The notes under the pieces: generated by a model
What the model was told of the DNA's origin: nothing
Seen by the model: only the letters and a program-made list of their open reading frames with translations
Databases searched by the model: none
Shown: in pieces, positions 21,809 through 31,462 of the stretch
Position numbering within the stretch: the stretch's first letter is position 1
Layout: every line of letters starts with the position of its first letter
Origin: Frankia sp. AiPa1
GTDB lineage: Bacteria; Actinomycetota; Actinomycetes; Frankiales; Frankiaceae
DNA length: 64,000 nt
Direction: 5' to 3'
Assembly: GCF_023243075.1 (NCBI RefSeq)
Contig: NZ_JALKFZ020000175.1
Coordinates: 1 to 64,000 of the forward strand
Position numbers and translations under genes: made by a program

Positions 21809-23002
21809 ATGCCTGCGCGCGAACGGGGCACGCCCGCGCCAGCGGCATCCATTGCGGATGATAGCCCGGTGCAGGTGGTGCGACGGGCGGCGCGGGCGAT
21901 CCTCATCGACGGCAACGGCCGGCTGATCCTCTTCCGGCGGACACTGCCGAAACGCAAACCGTACTGGTCGACTCCCGGCGGAGGCGTCGACGACGAGGAC
22001 GCCTCGGTGGAGGCCGCCCTGCATCGCGAGCTCGCCGAGGAGCTCGGGGCGGTTGTGGACCGGGTCCAGCCGGTGTTCCTCACCAGCCCGCCCCGCGGCG
22101 CCGGCATCGCCGTGTCCCACTTCTTCGTCTGCCGGCTCGTCTCGATGAACCTCTCCCAGCGCACCGGGGAGGAGTTCAGCAACCCGGCCAAGGGCCGCTA
22201 CGACGTCGAGCGCATCGACCTGCGCGGCAAGCGGCTGAGCCGATATGACCTCCAGCCAGCCGAGATCAAGACGTTCATCCTGGCCAACCGCCAGGCGCTC
22301 CTGCTCGCCGCGCTCGACGACGCCGCCCCGCCCCTGATCACCATCGCCGCGGCGGACGACACCCCGGCGTTCCCCTCGACCGTCACCTCTGCCGAGGCCC
22401 CGACCGACGCGGGGCAACCCGCCGACGATCACCCCACGTCCCCGCTCGATCTCACCACCACCACCACCGAACCGGCCACCGCCGAACCGGCCACCACCGA
22501 ACCAGCCCTCGCTGAACCACCCACCGCCAAGTCGGCCACCGCCGGACCCGGCACCGTCAGCGGCGACGCCAAAAGTTCCGGTGCTTGCCACACACCGGGC
22601 ACATCCCAGGCACCGCCATCCGAGCGGACCTCGCCCCGCACGCCACCATCCGAGCCCACCGGACATCGCACCGCGCCGTCCGACCGGCCGCGCGTCCCGA
22701 GAGCGCCCGCCCCCGCCCCAGCAACGCCGCCAGGCGTCGGTGTCAGTACAGGTCCCGGATCCGCCGGACCCACTGCCGCTCCCAAACCTGCCGCTCCGAC
22801 ATCTGCCGCTCCCGGATCCCGTGCCGCCTCCGCTCCCGGCTCCGAGCCCTCCCCGCGGCGCCGAGCGGTGCCGGCACCCATGCTGGAGATCGTCGACGGC
22901 GAGACCGTCAAGCACGGAACCGCACCGGTCGGCGAGGGCACCCCACGCACGGCAGCGACGGCCCGGCGACGGTGGTGGCGCCGCGGCTCTGACCGCACAT
23001 GA
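21809..23002 (+). CDS. Nudix hydrolase with long disordered tail
   Basis: Predicted Nudix pyrophosphohydrolase, 397 aa from ATG 21809 (a start further upstream is open). The domain occupies roughly residues 20-165. The Nudix box is intact: GGGVDDEDASVEAALHRELA followed by EELG, fitting GX5EX7REXXEEXG. The remaining 230 residues are Pro/Ala/Thr/Ser-rich low complexity with 5-residue units (EPATA, EPATT, EPALA, EPPTA). It ends with a short conserved-looking basic end including LEIVDGETVKHG and WWRR. It is a plus-strand gene sitting between era and recO, which normally adjoin. Substrate unknown. Confidence 0.82.
   Translation: MPARERGTPAPAASIADDSPVQVVRRAARAILIDGNGRLILFRRTLPKRKPYWSTPGGGVDDEDASVEAALHRELAEELGAVVDRVQPVFLTSPPRGAGIAVSHFFVCRLVSMNLSQRTGEEFSNPAKGRYDVERIDLRGKRLSRYDLQPAEIKTFILANRQALLLAALDDAAPPLITIAAADDTPAFPSTVTSAEAPTDAGQPADDHPTSPLDLTTTTTEPATAEPATTEPALAEPPTAKSATAGPGTVSGDAKSSGACHTPGTSQAPPSERTSPRTPPSEPTGHRTAPSDRPRVPRAPAPAPATPPGVGVSTGPGSAGPTAAPKPAAPTSAAPGSRAASAPGSEPSPRRRAVPAPMLEIVDGETVKHGTAPVGEGTPRTAATARRRWWRRGSDRT
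22471..22530. repeat. four 15-bp in-frame repeats in Nudix tail
   Basis: Units ACCGGCCACCGCCGA, ACCGGCCACCACCGA, ACCAGCCCTCGCTGA and ACCACCCACCGCCAA encode the EPATA-like pentapeptides of the disordered tail. Confidence 0.75.
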
Positions 23003-23069
23003 CCACAGATCCCCCCGCCCCGCCCGTCCACCCAGCCACCCAGCCCAAAAACGCCTAATGATCAAATCT

Positions 23070-23122
23070 TGCCGAAGGTTGGTGAAGGATTCGGTCCCTC
23101 GATCCGCACATAACCTTCGGCA
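23070..23122. terminator. long inverted repeat between convergent genes
   Basis: TGCCGAAGGTT (23070-23080) pairs perfectly with AACCTTCGGCA (23112-23122) across a 31-base spacer, between the ends of the Nudix and era genes. It probably ends transcription from both sides, though the long loop and missing T-run leave other roles open. Confidence 0.5.
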
Positions 23123-23149
23123 CGTTTCCGTGGCCGGCCCGAAGCGGGT

Positions 23150-24112
23150 TCAGAAGCCGAGGCGGCGCAGCTGGCGCGGGTCGCGCTGCCAGTCCTTCGC
23201 GACCTTGACGTGAAGATCCAGGTAGACGGGGGTACCGAGCAGGGCCTCGATCTGTGTGCGGGCGCGGGAGCCGACGTCCTTGAGCCGAGCACCGCCGGCG
23301 CCGATGACGATCGCCTTCTGGCTCGGGCGCTCGACGAAGACGTTGACCCGGACATCGAGCAGCGGGCGGTCCTCGGGTCGGTCCTCGCGGGGCACCATCT
23401 CCTCGACGACGACGGCCAGCGAGTGAGGCAGCTCGTCCCGGACGCCCTCCAGCGCCGCCTCCCGGACGAGCTCGGCGACCATGACCTGCTCCGGCTCGTC
23501 GGTGAGCTCCCCGTCCGGGTAAAGCGCGGGGCCGGTGGGCAGACGGGTCACCAGCACATCGGCGACGACGTCGACCTGGAAGGCACGTACGGCGCTCACC
23601 GGGACGATGTCGGTGAACTCCCCGAGCTGGGAGACCTCGAGCAGGCGGGCACCGATGCGGTCGGGGTCGGCGACCTTGTCGGTCTTGGTGAGGATCGCGA
23701 CGACCGGCGTCCGTTTCGGCAGACGCGACAGTTCCTCGGCGATGAACCGGTCTCCGCGGCCAAGCGGCTCGTCGGCCGGCATACAGAACCCGACCACGTC
23801 CACCTCGGAGAGGGTGGCGCGCACAACGTCGTTGAGCCGCTGGCCGAGCAGCGTGCGCGGCCGGTGCAGGCCGGGAGTGTCGACGAGAACGAGCTGGGCA
23901 TCGGCACGGTGCACAATGCCCCGGATCGCGTGCCGGGTGGTCTGCGGACGACCACTGGTGATGGCCACCTTGGTTCCGACGAGCGCGTTGGTCAGGGTGG
24001 ACTTCCCAGCGTTGGGCCGGCCGACCAGGCAGGCGAATCCCGACCGATAGGTGACCGAGCCCGCATCGGGAGATGCGCCGGACGGGGCGGCGGAGCGGTT
24101 CCTGGTCGCCAC
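23150..24112 (-). CDS. era: GTPase Era
   Basis: Ribosome-assembly GTPase that binds 16S rRNA, 320 aa from GTG 24112, which lies one base after the stop of the preceding gene. G-domain motifs: G1 GRPNAGKST (31-39), G2 region with T in RPQTTRHAI, G3 DTPG (78-81), and G4 as TKTD rather than NKxD, a common variant in actinobacteria. The C-terminal KH domain follows (VIVIGAGGARLKDVGSRARTQIE). The first 22 residues are a Ser/Ala/Pro-rich extension. Confidence 0.95.
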   Translation of the reverse strand: MATRNRSAAPSGASPDAGSVTYRSGFACLVGRPNAGKSTLTNALVGTKVAITSGRPQTTRHAIRGIVHRADAQLVLVDTPGLHRPRTLLGQRLNDVVRATLSEVDVVGFCMPADEPLGRGDRFIAEELSRLPKRTPVVAILTKTDKVADPDRIGARLLEVSQLGEFTDIVPVSAVRAFQVDVVADVLVTRLPTGPALYPDGELTDEPEQVMVAELVREAALEGVRDELPHSLAVVVEEMVPREDRPEDRPLLDVRVNVFVERPSQKAIVIGAGGARLKDVGSRARTQIEALLGTPVYLDLHVKVAKDWQRDPRQLRRLGF

Positions 24113-24113
24113 G

Positions 24114-24599
24114 TCAGCTGGTCGTCCGGGCACGAAGGGCTCCGTCAGGTCCGGCGACGAAGACGGGGACCCCCGTACCGAACTCGGCCAACATCGCCAG
24201 ATCGTCGGCGGTAATCCCGGCGACGCCGCCCGCGCCCACGGTGGGGTCCGCCACCGTGGGGTCGTCCGCGGCGATGCTGAGCGCCGACTGCTGGGGATCC
24301 CCGGTGACGACTGCCGCCGCCTCGAAGCTGCGCGCGCCGCTGGACACCGCCGCGGCCACCGCCGCACGCAGCGCGGACAGGGCGAGGTCGCCGCGGGTGT
24401 GGCCGACGGTGGCCGCGGCGTAGGTACGGCCGGTGGTGTCGCGCAGGGCCGCGCCCTGGGCCGGCCGGCCGTCGGGCACGTAGGCGCGCAGTCGGGCGGA
24501 GCGGGCCAGAACGAGCAGCTTCGAGTCCTCGGCCGCGAGCTCCGGGGCCGGACCGGAAGCGGCCGACGCCGACGTGGAGGCGGACGGATCAGTCGTCAC
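24114..24599 (-). CDS. cytidine deaminase-like protein lacking zinc ligands
   Basis: A 161-aa protein starting GTG at 24599 behind AAAGGTGA, 4 nt after the CNNM stop. Its core resembles actinobacterial proteins annotated as cytidine deaminase in this same position upstream of era (LARSARLRAYVPDGRPAQGA, DTTGRTYAAATVGH, LSALRAAVAAAVSSGARSFE, AAAVVTG). However, it contains no cysteine at all and lacks the H/C-A-E and P-C-x2-C motifs needed to bind zinc and activate water. It is therefore probably a non-catalytic deaminase-fold protein. The end has an Asp/Ala-rich insertion. Confidence 0.75.
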   Translation of the reverse strand: MTTDPSASTSASAASGPAPELAAEDSKLLVLARSARLRAYVPDGRPAQGAALRDTTGRTYAAATVGHTRGDLALSALRAAVAAAVSSGARSFEAAAVVTGDPQQSALSIAADDPTVADPTVGAGGVAGITADDLAMLAEFGTGVPVFVAGPDGALRARTTS

Positions 24600-24603
24600 G
24601 AGG

Positions 24604-26307
24604 TCACCTTTTCTGCTCTGCCGCACCATATTCGGGCCCACCACGCTCTGTCCCACCACGCTCTGCCCCACCACGCTCTGCCGCGCCGTGCCCTGCCGCG
24701 CCGTGCCCTGCCCCACGGTGCCCTTTCCCACGGTGCTTCGCCTGCGCACCGCTGCCTGCCGTCGGGCCACCCGCCGCGGCCGTCTGCCGCGAGGGCGCCG
24801 CCTGCCCCGATGCCACGCCGTCCTCGGACGAGGCATGCCTCGTTGAGGCCGACCAAGCTCGGTCTGGGTCGGGCCACCCTGGCCCAGTCATATCCGGCCC
24901 GGTCACATCCCGTCTGGACGAACCCCGCTCGGACGACCCGGCACCGGGCGGCCCGGCGCCGGACGCTCGAGCCGACCGGCGGGCGACGACGATGGTGCCA
25001 ATCTGGTTGCGCCGGCCAGCCGCCCGCTCTGCGGTCAGGCGCAGGCCGGCGACGGTGGCGGTCGCGCCCGGGATCGGCACTCGGCCAAGCGCGGTGGCCA
25101 GAAGGCCGCCGACCGTCACTGAGTCGTCCGCGCCGGGCAGGTCATCGACGTCCAGTGCGAACAACTCGCCAAGGTCGTCGACGTCCAGGCGCGCGGTGAC
25201 CCGGGCGGTGTCGGCGTCGAGCCATTCCACCGGGGGTACCTCGTTGTCATACTCGTCGGTGATCTCGCCGACGATCTCCTCGAGGATGTCCTCGATGGTC
25301 ACCAGCCCGGCCGTACCACCGTACTCGTCGATGACGATGGCCATGTGCGTGCGGGACGCCTGCATCTCGCGCAGCAGATCACCGGCGGGCTTGCTTTCGG
25401 GCACCAGAGCCGGCGCCCGCATGATCTCGACGATGGGAGCGTCCGCGTCGTTCGGGGCGGCACCGCTCGGAGCGGGATCGCTCGGAGCGGGATCGCTCGG
25501 AGCGGGATCGCTCGGTTCTCCGACTCGTTCGTGGCGGACCATGTCCTTGAGGAAGGCGATGCCGACCACGTCATCGACGCTGTCACCGATGACCGGAATC
25601 CGGGAGAATCCACTGCGCAGCGCGAGGGAGAGGGCCTGGCCGACGGTCTTCGTCGACTCGATGAACAGCATGTCGGGCCGGGGCACCATCACCTCGCGCA
25701 CGACGGTGTCGCCGAGTTCGAACACGGACGCGATCATGTCGCGTTCCTCGGGTTCGATGACCTCGTTCTCCTCCGCGAGATCGACGAGGTCGCGCAGTTC
25801 CGCCTCGGAGGCGAACGGCCCGTCGCGGTAGCCGGGGCCGGGGGTGACCGCGTTACCGAACGCGATGAGCAGCCGCGGCAGCGGCCCGAGGACGCGCGCC
25901 AGTCGCAGGGTGAGCCCGGCAGTCGCGAGTGCCACACCCGGGGCGTGCTGGCGGCCCAGGGTCCGGAACATCACGCCGACGAGGACATAGGCGATCAGGG
26001 TCGCCGCGAGTGCCCCCAGCCCGACCGCGGCAAAGCCGGCGCCGTAGGCGTGGACGAACAGCACCGTGAGACAGGCGGCGGCGAGCATCTCGGCGCCGAT
26101 GCGCAGCAGCAGCAGCGGCGCGAGATAGCGGCCCGGGTCCGCGACGACCGCCGCGAGACTCGCCGAACCACCGCGGCCCGCCCGCACGAACGCGTCGACG
26201 GCGACGCGCGAGACCCGGGTGAGCGCCGCGTCCACGCAGCCGAAGCCCGCGGCGGCCAAGGCTCCGACCGCCGTGAGGAAGAGCAGCAGAAGATCGCCGG
26301 AACTCAT
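24604..26307 (-). CDS. CNNM/CorC-type membrane protein with CBS pair
   Basis: A 567-aa protein of the hemolysin/CNNM family (UPF0053), a group linked to divalent-cation (Mg2+/Co2+) transport. The N-terminal DUF21 domain has four hydrophobic segments within residues 1-135. Then come EEREMIASVFELGDTVVREVM-like sequence, a CBS pair (VMVPRPDMLFIESTKTVGQA; RTHMAIVIDEYGGTAGLVTI EDILEEIVGEI) and a C-terminal CorC/HlyC FAD-binding-like domain. Two repeat expansions decorate it: SDPAP x3 between the CBS motifs and a Gly/Ala/Glu/Arg/His-rich tail of about 130 residues. It is in the conserved run ybeY-CNNM-cdd-era. Confidence 0.88.
   Translation of the reverse strand: MSSGDLLLLFLTAVGALAAAGFGCVDAALTRVSRVAVDAFVRAGRGGSASLAAVVADPGRYLAPLLLLRIGAEMLAAACLTVLFVHAYGAGFAAVGLGALAATLIAYVLVGVMFRTLGRQHAPGVALATAGLTLRLARVLGPLPRLLIAFGNAVTPGPGYRDGPFASEAELRDLVDLAEENEVIEPEERDMIASVFELGDTVVREVMVPRPDMLFIESTKTVGQALSLALRSGFSRIPVIGDSVDDVVGIAFLKDMVRHERVGEPSDPAPSDPAPSDPAPSGAAPNDADAPIVEIMRAPALVPESKPAGDLLREMQASRTHMAIVIDEYGGTAGLVTIEDILEEIVGEITDEYDNEVPPVEWLDADTARVTARLDVDDLGELFALDVDDLPGADDSVTVGGLLATALGRVPIPGATATVAGLRLTAERAAGRRNQIGTIVVARRSARASGAGPPGAGSSERGSSRRDVTGPDMTGPGWPDPDRAWSASTRHASSEDGVASGQAAPSRQTAAAGGPTAGSGAQAKHRGKGHRGAGHGAAGHGAAERGGAERGGTERGGPEYGAAEQKR
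24638..24742. repeat. seven degenerate 15-bp repeats in CNNM tail
   Basis: Units such as CCACCACGCTCTGCC (three near-identical), GCGCCGTGCCCTGCC (two) and CCACGGTGCCCTTTC follow head to tail and encode the Gly/Ala/His/Glu pentapeptides at the C-terminus of the CNNM protein. Confidence 0.8.
25471..25515. repeat. three perfect 15-bp repeats in CNNM gene
   Basis: AGCGGGATCGCTCGG is present three times without a mismatch and encodes the SDPAP pentapeptide inserted between the two CBS motifs. Perfect identity suggests recent slippage. Confidence 0.9.
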
Positions 26308-26326
26308 CGTCGCCCGCGGTCTCCGG

Positions 26327-27034
26327 TCAGCGTGCGACGGCCGGCCCGGCCTCGCCGGCGTCGTCCGCACCACCCGACAGACCAGCACCATCTGACAGAC
26401 CGGCGCCGTCCGCGCCGCCGTCGGCGGCCACCTCACCGGCGGACGCCGCTCCACCGGCAGGCCCAGCCCCACCAGCAGACTCCGCGTTGCCCGCACCGTC
26501 CTCGGCCGTCGAGCCACCACCGCCGGCGACAGCCACGCCCCCCGCTGCGGAACGCGTCCCCGAGCCGGCCCGCGCGGCCGTGTCCCAGGACGAGAGCAGC
26601 CGGTTCTGGATCTTCCACATCTCACGTTCCTCGTCCGGCTCGGCGTGATCGAACCCGAGCAGGTGCAGGATGCCGTGGGCGCACAGCAGGTGCAGTTCGC
26701 GCTCGAACGCATGCCCGGCCTGCTCGGCCTGGCGACGCGCCACCGACGGGCAGAGCACCACGTCGCCGAGTAGCAGCGTCGGGTCGTCGTCGCCGGATTC
26801 CGACCAGGACGCGTCGAACGCCTCGTCCTGCGCGAAGGAGAGCACGTCGGTGGGGCCTTCCTCGCCCATGTACCGCACGTGCAGATCGGTCATGGCCTTT
26901 TCCTCGACGAGTAGCACCGACAGCTCGGCGAGCGGGCTCACCTTCATCGCGTCCAGGACGAACCGGGCCAGTGCGGTCAACCGCACCTCATCAACGTCGC
27001 TGGCACTCGACTCGTTGGCAACGAACACAGCCAT
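26327..27034 (-). CDS. ybeY: endoribonuclease YbeY
   Basis: Metal-dependent RNase needed for 16S rRNA 3' maturation and ribosome quality control, 235 aa from ATG 27034. The zinc motif HGxxHLxGxDH is intact (LCAHGILHLLGFDHAEPDEEREMW), as are the upstream RYMGEEGPTDVLSFAQDE residues. The standard protein ends near residue 155; here about 80 further residues are almost only Gly, Ala, Asp and Ser, another low-complexity tail. The gene is 28 nt from phoH. Confidence 0.95.
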   Translation of the reverse strand: MAVFVANESSASDVDEVRLTALARFVLDAMKVSPLAELSVLLVEEKAMTDLHVRYMGEEGPTDVLSFAQDEAFDASWSESGDDDPTLLLGDVVLCPSVARRQAEQAGHAFERELHLLCAHGILHLLGFDHAEPDEEREMWKIQNRLLSSWDTAARAGSGTRSAAGGVAVAGGGGSTAEDGAGNAESAGGAGPAGGAASAGEVAADGGADGAGLSDGAGLSGGADDAGEAGPAVAR

Positions 27035-27062
27035 CAGCGGTCCTCTCCGACCGCCAGGACGG

Positions 27063-28115
<1,053 letters not shown>

Positions 28116-28157
28116 AAAGAGCGGCCTGCTACGGCCGCGGCACCTCTCGGACTTGAT

Positions 28158-28197
28158 TGACCGTCGGACCTGATGACCGTCGGACCTGATGACCGTG
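28158..28197. repeat. 16-bp tandem repeats upstream of phoH
   Basis: TGACCGTCGGACCTGA occurs twice plus a partial third copy between the rsmE stop and the phoH start, within the likely leader of phoH. Confidence 0.85.
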
Positions 28198-28220
28198 ACG
28201 GATATCCAGTCTAGCCATCC

Positions 28221-29021
28221 TCAGGCCGGGCCGTCCCAGCGACCGATCTCAGCCAGCACGATCGACGCGGCGACCACGCCCGCGGTGGACGTGCGCAGCA
28301 CGGTCGACCCGAGCCGGGCCACCTCGGCGCCGGCTGCGCGCAGTGTGTCCACCTCGGAGTCGGTCAACCCGCCTTCGGGCCCGACGACGAGCAGAATCTC
28401 CGCCAGCCCTCCACCGCTCTGTCCCTGTCTCGTCGGTTCCGTCGCCCGGCCCGAACCGGCAGCAAGCCGCGCGCGTGCCAGGCCGACCATCGGACCGGCG
28501 GCCTGTTCATGCAGGGCAACAGCCAGCGTGGACGGCGTGGCGACCCGTCGGGCCAGCTCGCCCACGCCGACCAGTGCGCCGAGGACTGGCCAGTGCCAGC
28601 GGTGGGACTGTTTGGCCGCCTCGGCCGCGGTCCGCGTCCAGCGTTCCCGCGCCCGGGCGCCGCGCTCGCCCTCCCAGCGCACCACCGAACGGGCCGCCGA
28701 CCAGGGCACGATCTCGTCGACGCCGACCTCGGTCAGCATCTCAACCGCGCGTTCGCCGCGATCGCCCTTGGCCAGCGCCTGGGCGACGATCAGGCGAGGC
28801 CGGGCCGTGGCCGCCTCGACCCGGCGCCGCACCACGCAGTCGATCTCGTCTCGCCGAACGGCGACGACCTCGCACGCCAGCGCCCGCCCGCCGCCGTCGG
28901 TGAGATCCACCGGCTCGCCGGGCCGCAACCGACGCACCGTCGCCGCGTGCCGGCCCTCGGGGCCGGCCAGAGTGACCACCTCTCCCTCATCCGCCGATGG
29001 GAGCGGCGAGAGATGAAACAA
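28221..29021 (-). CDS. rsmE: 16S rRNA (uracil-1498-N3)-methyltransferase
   Basis: SPOUT-fold methyltransferase acting on 16S rRNA U1498. Motifs: AGPEGRHAATVRRLRPGE near the N-terminus, VAQALAKGDRGERAVEMLTE, AARSVVRW, AAEAAKQSHRWHWP, and the SAM-binding knot LLVVGPEGGLTDSEVD with LGSTVLRTSTAGVVAASIVL. No ATG or GTG occurs in frame near the N-terminus. TTG 29021 is used here (266 aa). A CTG at 29033 has a better-placed ribosome binding site (GGGAGG) and would add TSAL, matching the usual family N-terminus. About 50 residues of Ala/Gly/Arg-rich insertion precede the knot. Confidence 0.88.
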   Translation of the reverse strand: MFHLSPLPSADEGEVVTLAGPEGRHAATVRRLRPGEPVDLTDGGGRALACEVVAVRRDEIDCVVRRRVEAATARPRLIVAQALAKGDRGERAVEMLTEVGVDEIVPWSAARSVVRWEGERGARARERWTRTAAEAAKQSHRWHWPVLGALVGVGELARRVATPSTLAVALHEQAAGPMVGLARARLAAGSGRATEPTRQGQSGGGLAEILLVVGPEGGLTDSEVDTLRAAGAEVARLGSTVLRTSTAGVVAASIVLAEIGRWDGPA

Positions 29022-29205
29022 CGCGCTGGTCAGGACGAATCCTCCCGCTACCTGGGGGCCTACGGACCGCCTGGCCGACCTGGCAGCGGCCTGTGCGCCG
29101 GTCGTGCCGCAGGCCCCGGCATAGCCGCTCGGAGGTGGTGAGCCCGTGGCACCACCACCGTGCCCGCATGGCGCTGGAACCGGGGGACCCGCTGGCGTGC
29201 GCCGG

Positions 29206-30348
29206 CTAGCGCCCTCGCCGCGAACCGCGGCGGCGGAACAGGCCGCTGGCACCGCCACCGGTGGCACCGCCGACGACTGCCGGCGCTTCCTCATCGCGCA
29301 GCTTGGCCAGCTCCCGCAGCACCCGTTCCTGCTCGGCGTCGAGTTTGGTCGGCGTCTCGACGTTGACGTGGATGTGCAGGTGGCCACGCCCGGCCGCGCG
29401 CAGGTGAGGCACCCCCCGCCCCGCGAGCCGGATGACCTCACCGGGCTGGGTGCCGGGTTTGACGGCGATCGTCTCGGTGCCGTCGAGGGTCTCGAGGGTG
29501 GCGGAGGTACCCAGCGCGGCCGAGGTCATCGGCAGCGGAAGTTCGCAGTGGAGGTCGTCGCCCTCCCGCGTGAACACCGGGTGCTGGCGCTCGGACACCT
29601 CGACGTACAGGTCACCGGCCGGCCCACCGCCCGGGCCGACTTCGCCCTCGCCGGACAGCCGGATCCGCATGCCGTCCTCGACTCCCGAGGGAATCTTGAC
29701 GGTGAGGGTGCGGCGCTTACGAACCCGCCCGTCCCCGCCGCAGTCGCGGCAGGGATGCTCGATCACCGTGCCGGTACCCGAGCAGCGCGGGCACGGGCGA
29801 GAGGTGACCATCTGGCCGAGGAACGACCGGGTGACCTGTTGGACCTCGCCCCGACCGGCGCAGGTGCCACAGGTCGACGAATGGGTGCCAGGTGCCGCGC
29901 CGGCCCCGGCGCACGTCGAGCACACCGCCGCGGTGTCCACGGTGATCTCGCGGGTGGCACCGAAGGCCGTCTCGGCCAGGTCGAGCTCGATGCGCAGCAG
30001 TGCGTCGTTGCCGCGGCGGACCCGCGAACGCGGGCCGCGGTTGGCACCGCCCCCGAAGAAGGCATCCATGATGTCGCCGAGACCGCCGAAGCCGGCGCCG
30101 AACGGCGAGCCGCCCCCACCGCCTCCGCCCGGCGCAAGTGGGTCACCGCCGAGGTCGACGATCTGGCGCTTCTCCGGATCGGAGAGCACCTCGTACGCGG
30201 CCGTCACGCTCCGGAAGCGTTGCTGCGCCTCCGGATCGGGGTTGACGTCGGGATGCAGCTCCCTGGCCAGTTTGCGATATGCACGCTTGATCTCGTCGTT
30301 CGACGCGTCTCGACGCACGCCGAGAACGGCGTAGTAGTCCACGGCCAT
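29206..30348 (-). CDS. dnaJ: chaperone protein DnaJ
   Basis: Type I J-protein, 380 aa: J domain with the HPD triad (ELHPDVNPDPEAQQRF), a Gly-rich linker (GGGGGGGSPFGAGFG), the four CxxCxGxG-like zinc repeats (CSTCAGAGA, CGTCAGRGE, CPRCSGTGT, CRDCGGDGR) and the C-terminal substrate-binding domain. It stimulates DnaK ATPase in folding. The ATG overlaps the hrcA stop by one base (TGATG), so it belongs to the hrcA operon. dnaK and grpE are not nearby, as is usual for the second actinobacterial dnaJ. Confidence 0.96.
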   Translation of the reverse strand: MAVDYYAVLGVRRDASNDEIKRAYRKLARELHPDVNPDPEAQQRFRSVTAAYEVLSDPEKRQIVDLGGDPLAPGGGGGGGSPFGAGFGGLGDIMDAFFGGGANRGPRSRVRRGNDALLRIELDLAETAFGATREITVDTAAVCSTCAGAGAAPGTHSSTCGTCAGRGEVQQVTRSFLGQMVTSRPCPRCSGTGTVIEHPCRDCGGDGRVRKRRTLTVKIPSGVEDGMRIRLSGEGEVGPGGGPAGDLYVEVSERQHPVFTREGDDLHCELPLPMTSAALGTSATLETLDGTETIAVKPGTQPGEVIRLAGRGVPHLRAAGRGHLHIHVNVETPTKLDAEQERVLRELAKLRDEEAPAVVGGATGGGASGLFRRRGSRRGR

Positions 30349-31367
30349 CAGTCGGCACCCAAGAGTTCACCCACGTATTTGGCGACGGCCCGCACGGCCG
30401 CCATCGTCCAGGGATAGTCCATCCGCATCGGCCCGACCACGCCCATGCCGCCCAGGGCGAAGGGCCCGCGACCGTAGCCGGTGGCCACGACCGCAGTCGA
30501 CCGCAGGGCATCCACGTCCGTTTCTCGGCCGATGCGTACGGTTACAGTACCGGTCTCCCGCGCCGAGCCGATGAGCTTCATCAGCACGACCTGTTCCTCG
30601 AGCGCCTCGAGAATCAAGCGCAGCGAGTCGGCGAAGTCGACCGTGGCCCGGGTGAGGTTGGCCGTACCGGCCATGGCGATCCGCTCCTCCTGGGGCTCCA
30701 CCATGGTCTCCAGCACCGCACCGGCCATCGTCGCCACGCACGGCCGCAGTTCCGGACGGATCTGGGCCGGCAGTGCGGCGACCGTCCCGGGCGCGTCGGC
30801 CAGCCGCTGCCCGGTCAGCGCGCAGTTGAGCGTCGCACGCAGCTCACCGACGGTCTCCTCGTCCACCGGGGCGAGGCTCTCGATGATCCGCTGCTCGACC
30901 CGTCCGGTGTCAGTGATGATCACCATGAGGAGCCGGCGCGGGCTCAGTAGCACCACCTCGATGTGGCGCACGCTACTGGCCGACATGGTCGGATACTGCA
31001 CCACGGCGACCTGCCGGGTGAGCTGGGCGAGCAGCCGCACCGAGCGGTTCACCACATCATCAAGATCGACTGCCCCCTCGAGGAAGCTCTGGATCGCACG
31101 CCGCTCCGCCCGTGACAACGGCTTGACGCCGGACAACCGGTCGACGAACAGGCGGTAACCCTTGTCGGTGGGGATCCGCCCGGCGCTGGTGTGGGGCTGC
31201 GTGATGTAGCCCTCCTCCTCCAGCGCCGACATGTCATTACGCACGGTTGCCGGCGAGACGCCGAGGTTGTGCCGCTCCGCCAGCGCCTTGGAGCCGACCG
31301 GCTCATTACTCAGGACGAAGTCCTCCACGATGGCGCGAAGCACTTCCAGGCGCCGATCCTCCAGCAC
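30348..31367 (-). CDS. hrcA: heat-inducible transcription repressor HrcA
   Basis: Repressor of class I heat-shock genes, 339 aa, from GTG 31367 (VLEDRRLEVLRAIVEDFVLS). The winged-helix DNA-binding end has VGSKALAERHNLGVSPATVR and EEEGYITQPHTSAGRIPTDK. The GAF-like core and C-terminal domain follow to RAVAKYVGELLGAD. A CIRCE operator lies 69 bp upstream, so the gene should repress itself and dnaJ. Confidence 0.96.
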   Translation of the reverse strand: MLEDRRLEVLRAIVEDFVLSNEPVGSKALAERHNLGVSPATVRNDMSALEEEGYITQPHTSAGRIPTDKGYRLFVDRLSGVKPLSRAERRAIQSFLEGAVDLDDVVNRSVRLLAQLTRQVAVVQYPTMSASSVRHIEVVLLSPRRLLMVIITDTGRVEQRIIESLAPVDEETVGELRATLNCALTGQRLADAPGTVAALPAQIRPELRPCVATMAGAVLETMVEPQEERIAMAGTANLTRATVDFADSLRLILEALEEQVVLMKLIGSARETGTVTVRIGRETDVDALRSTAVVATGYGRGPFALGGMGVVGPMRMDYPWTMAAVRAVAKYVGELLGAD

Positions 31368-31435
31368 GCGGTCGCACCCCCTTCGGCAGGCGGGACGTGG
31401 CCGGATGACGGTGCGTGCACCGATCGACACCGGGC

Positions 31436-31462
31436 TTGGCACTCGGCTGCTGCGAGTGCCAA
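31436..31462. promoter_or_regulatory. CIRCE operator
   Basis: TTGGCACTC, nine bases, GAGTGCCAA: a perfect inverted repeat matching the CIRCE consensus (TTAGCACTC-N9-GAGTGCTAA) with one symmetric change in each arm. It is the HrcA binding site controlling the hrcA-dnaJ operon on the minus strand. Confidence 0.95.
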
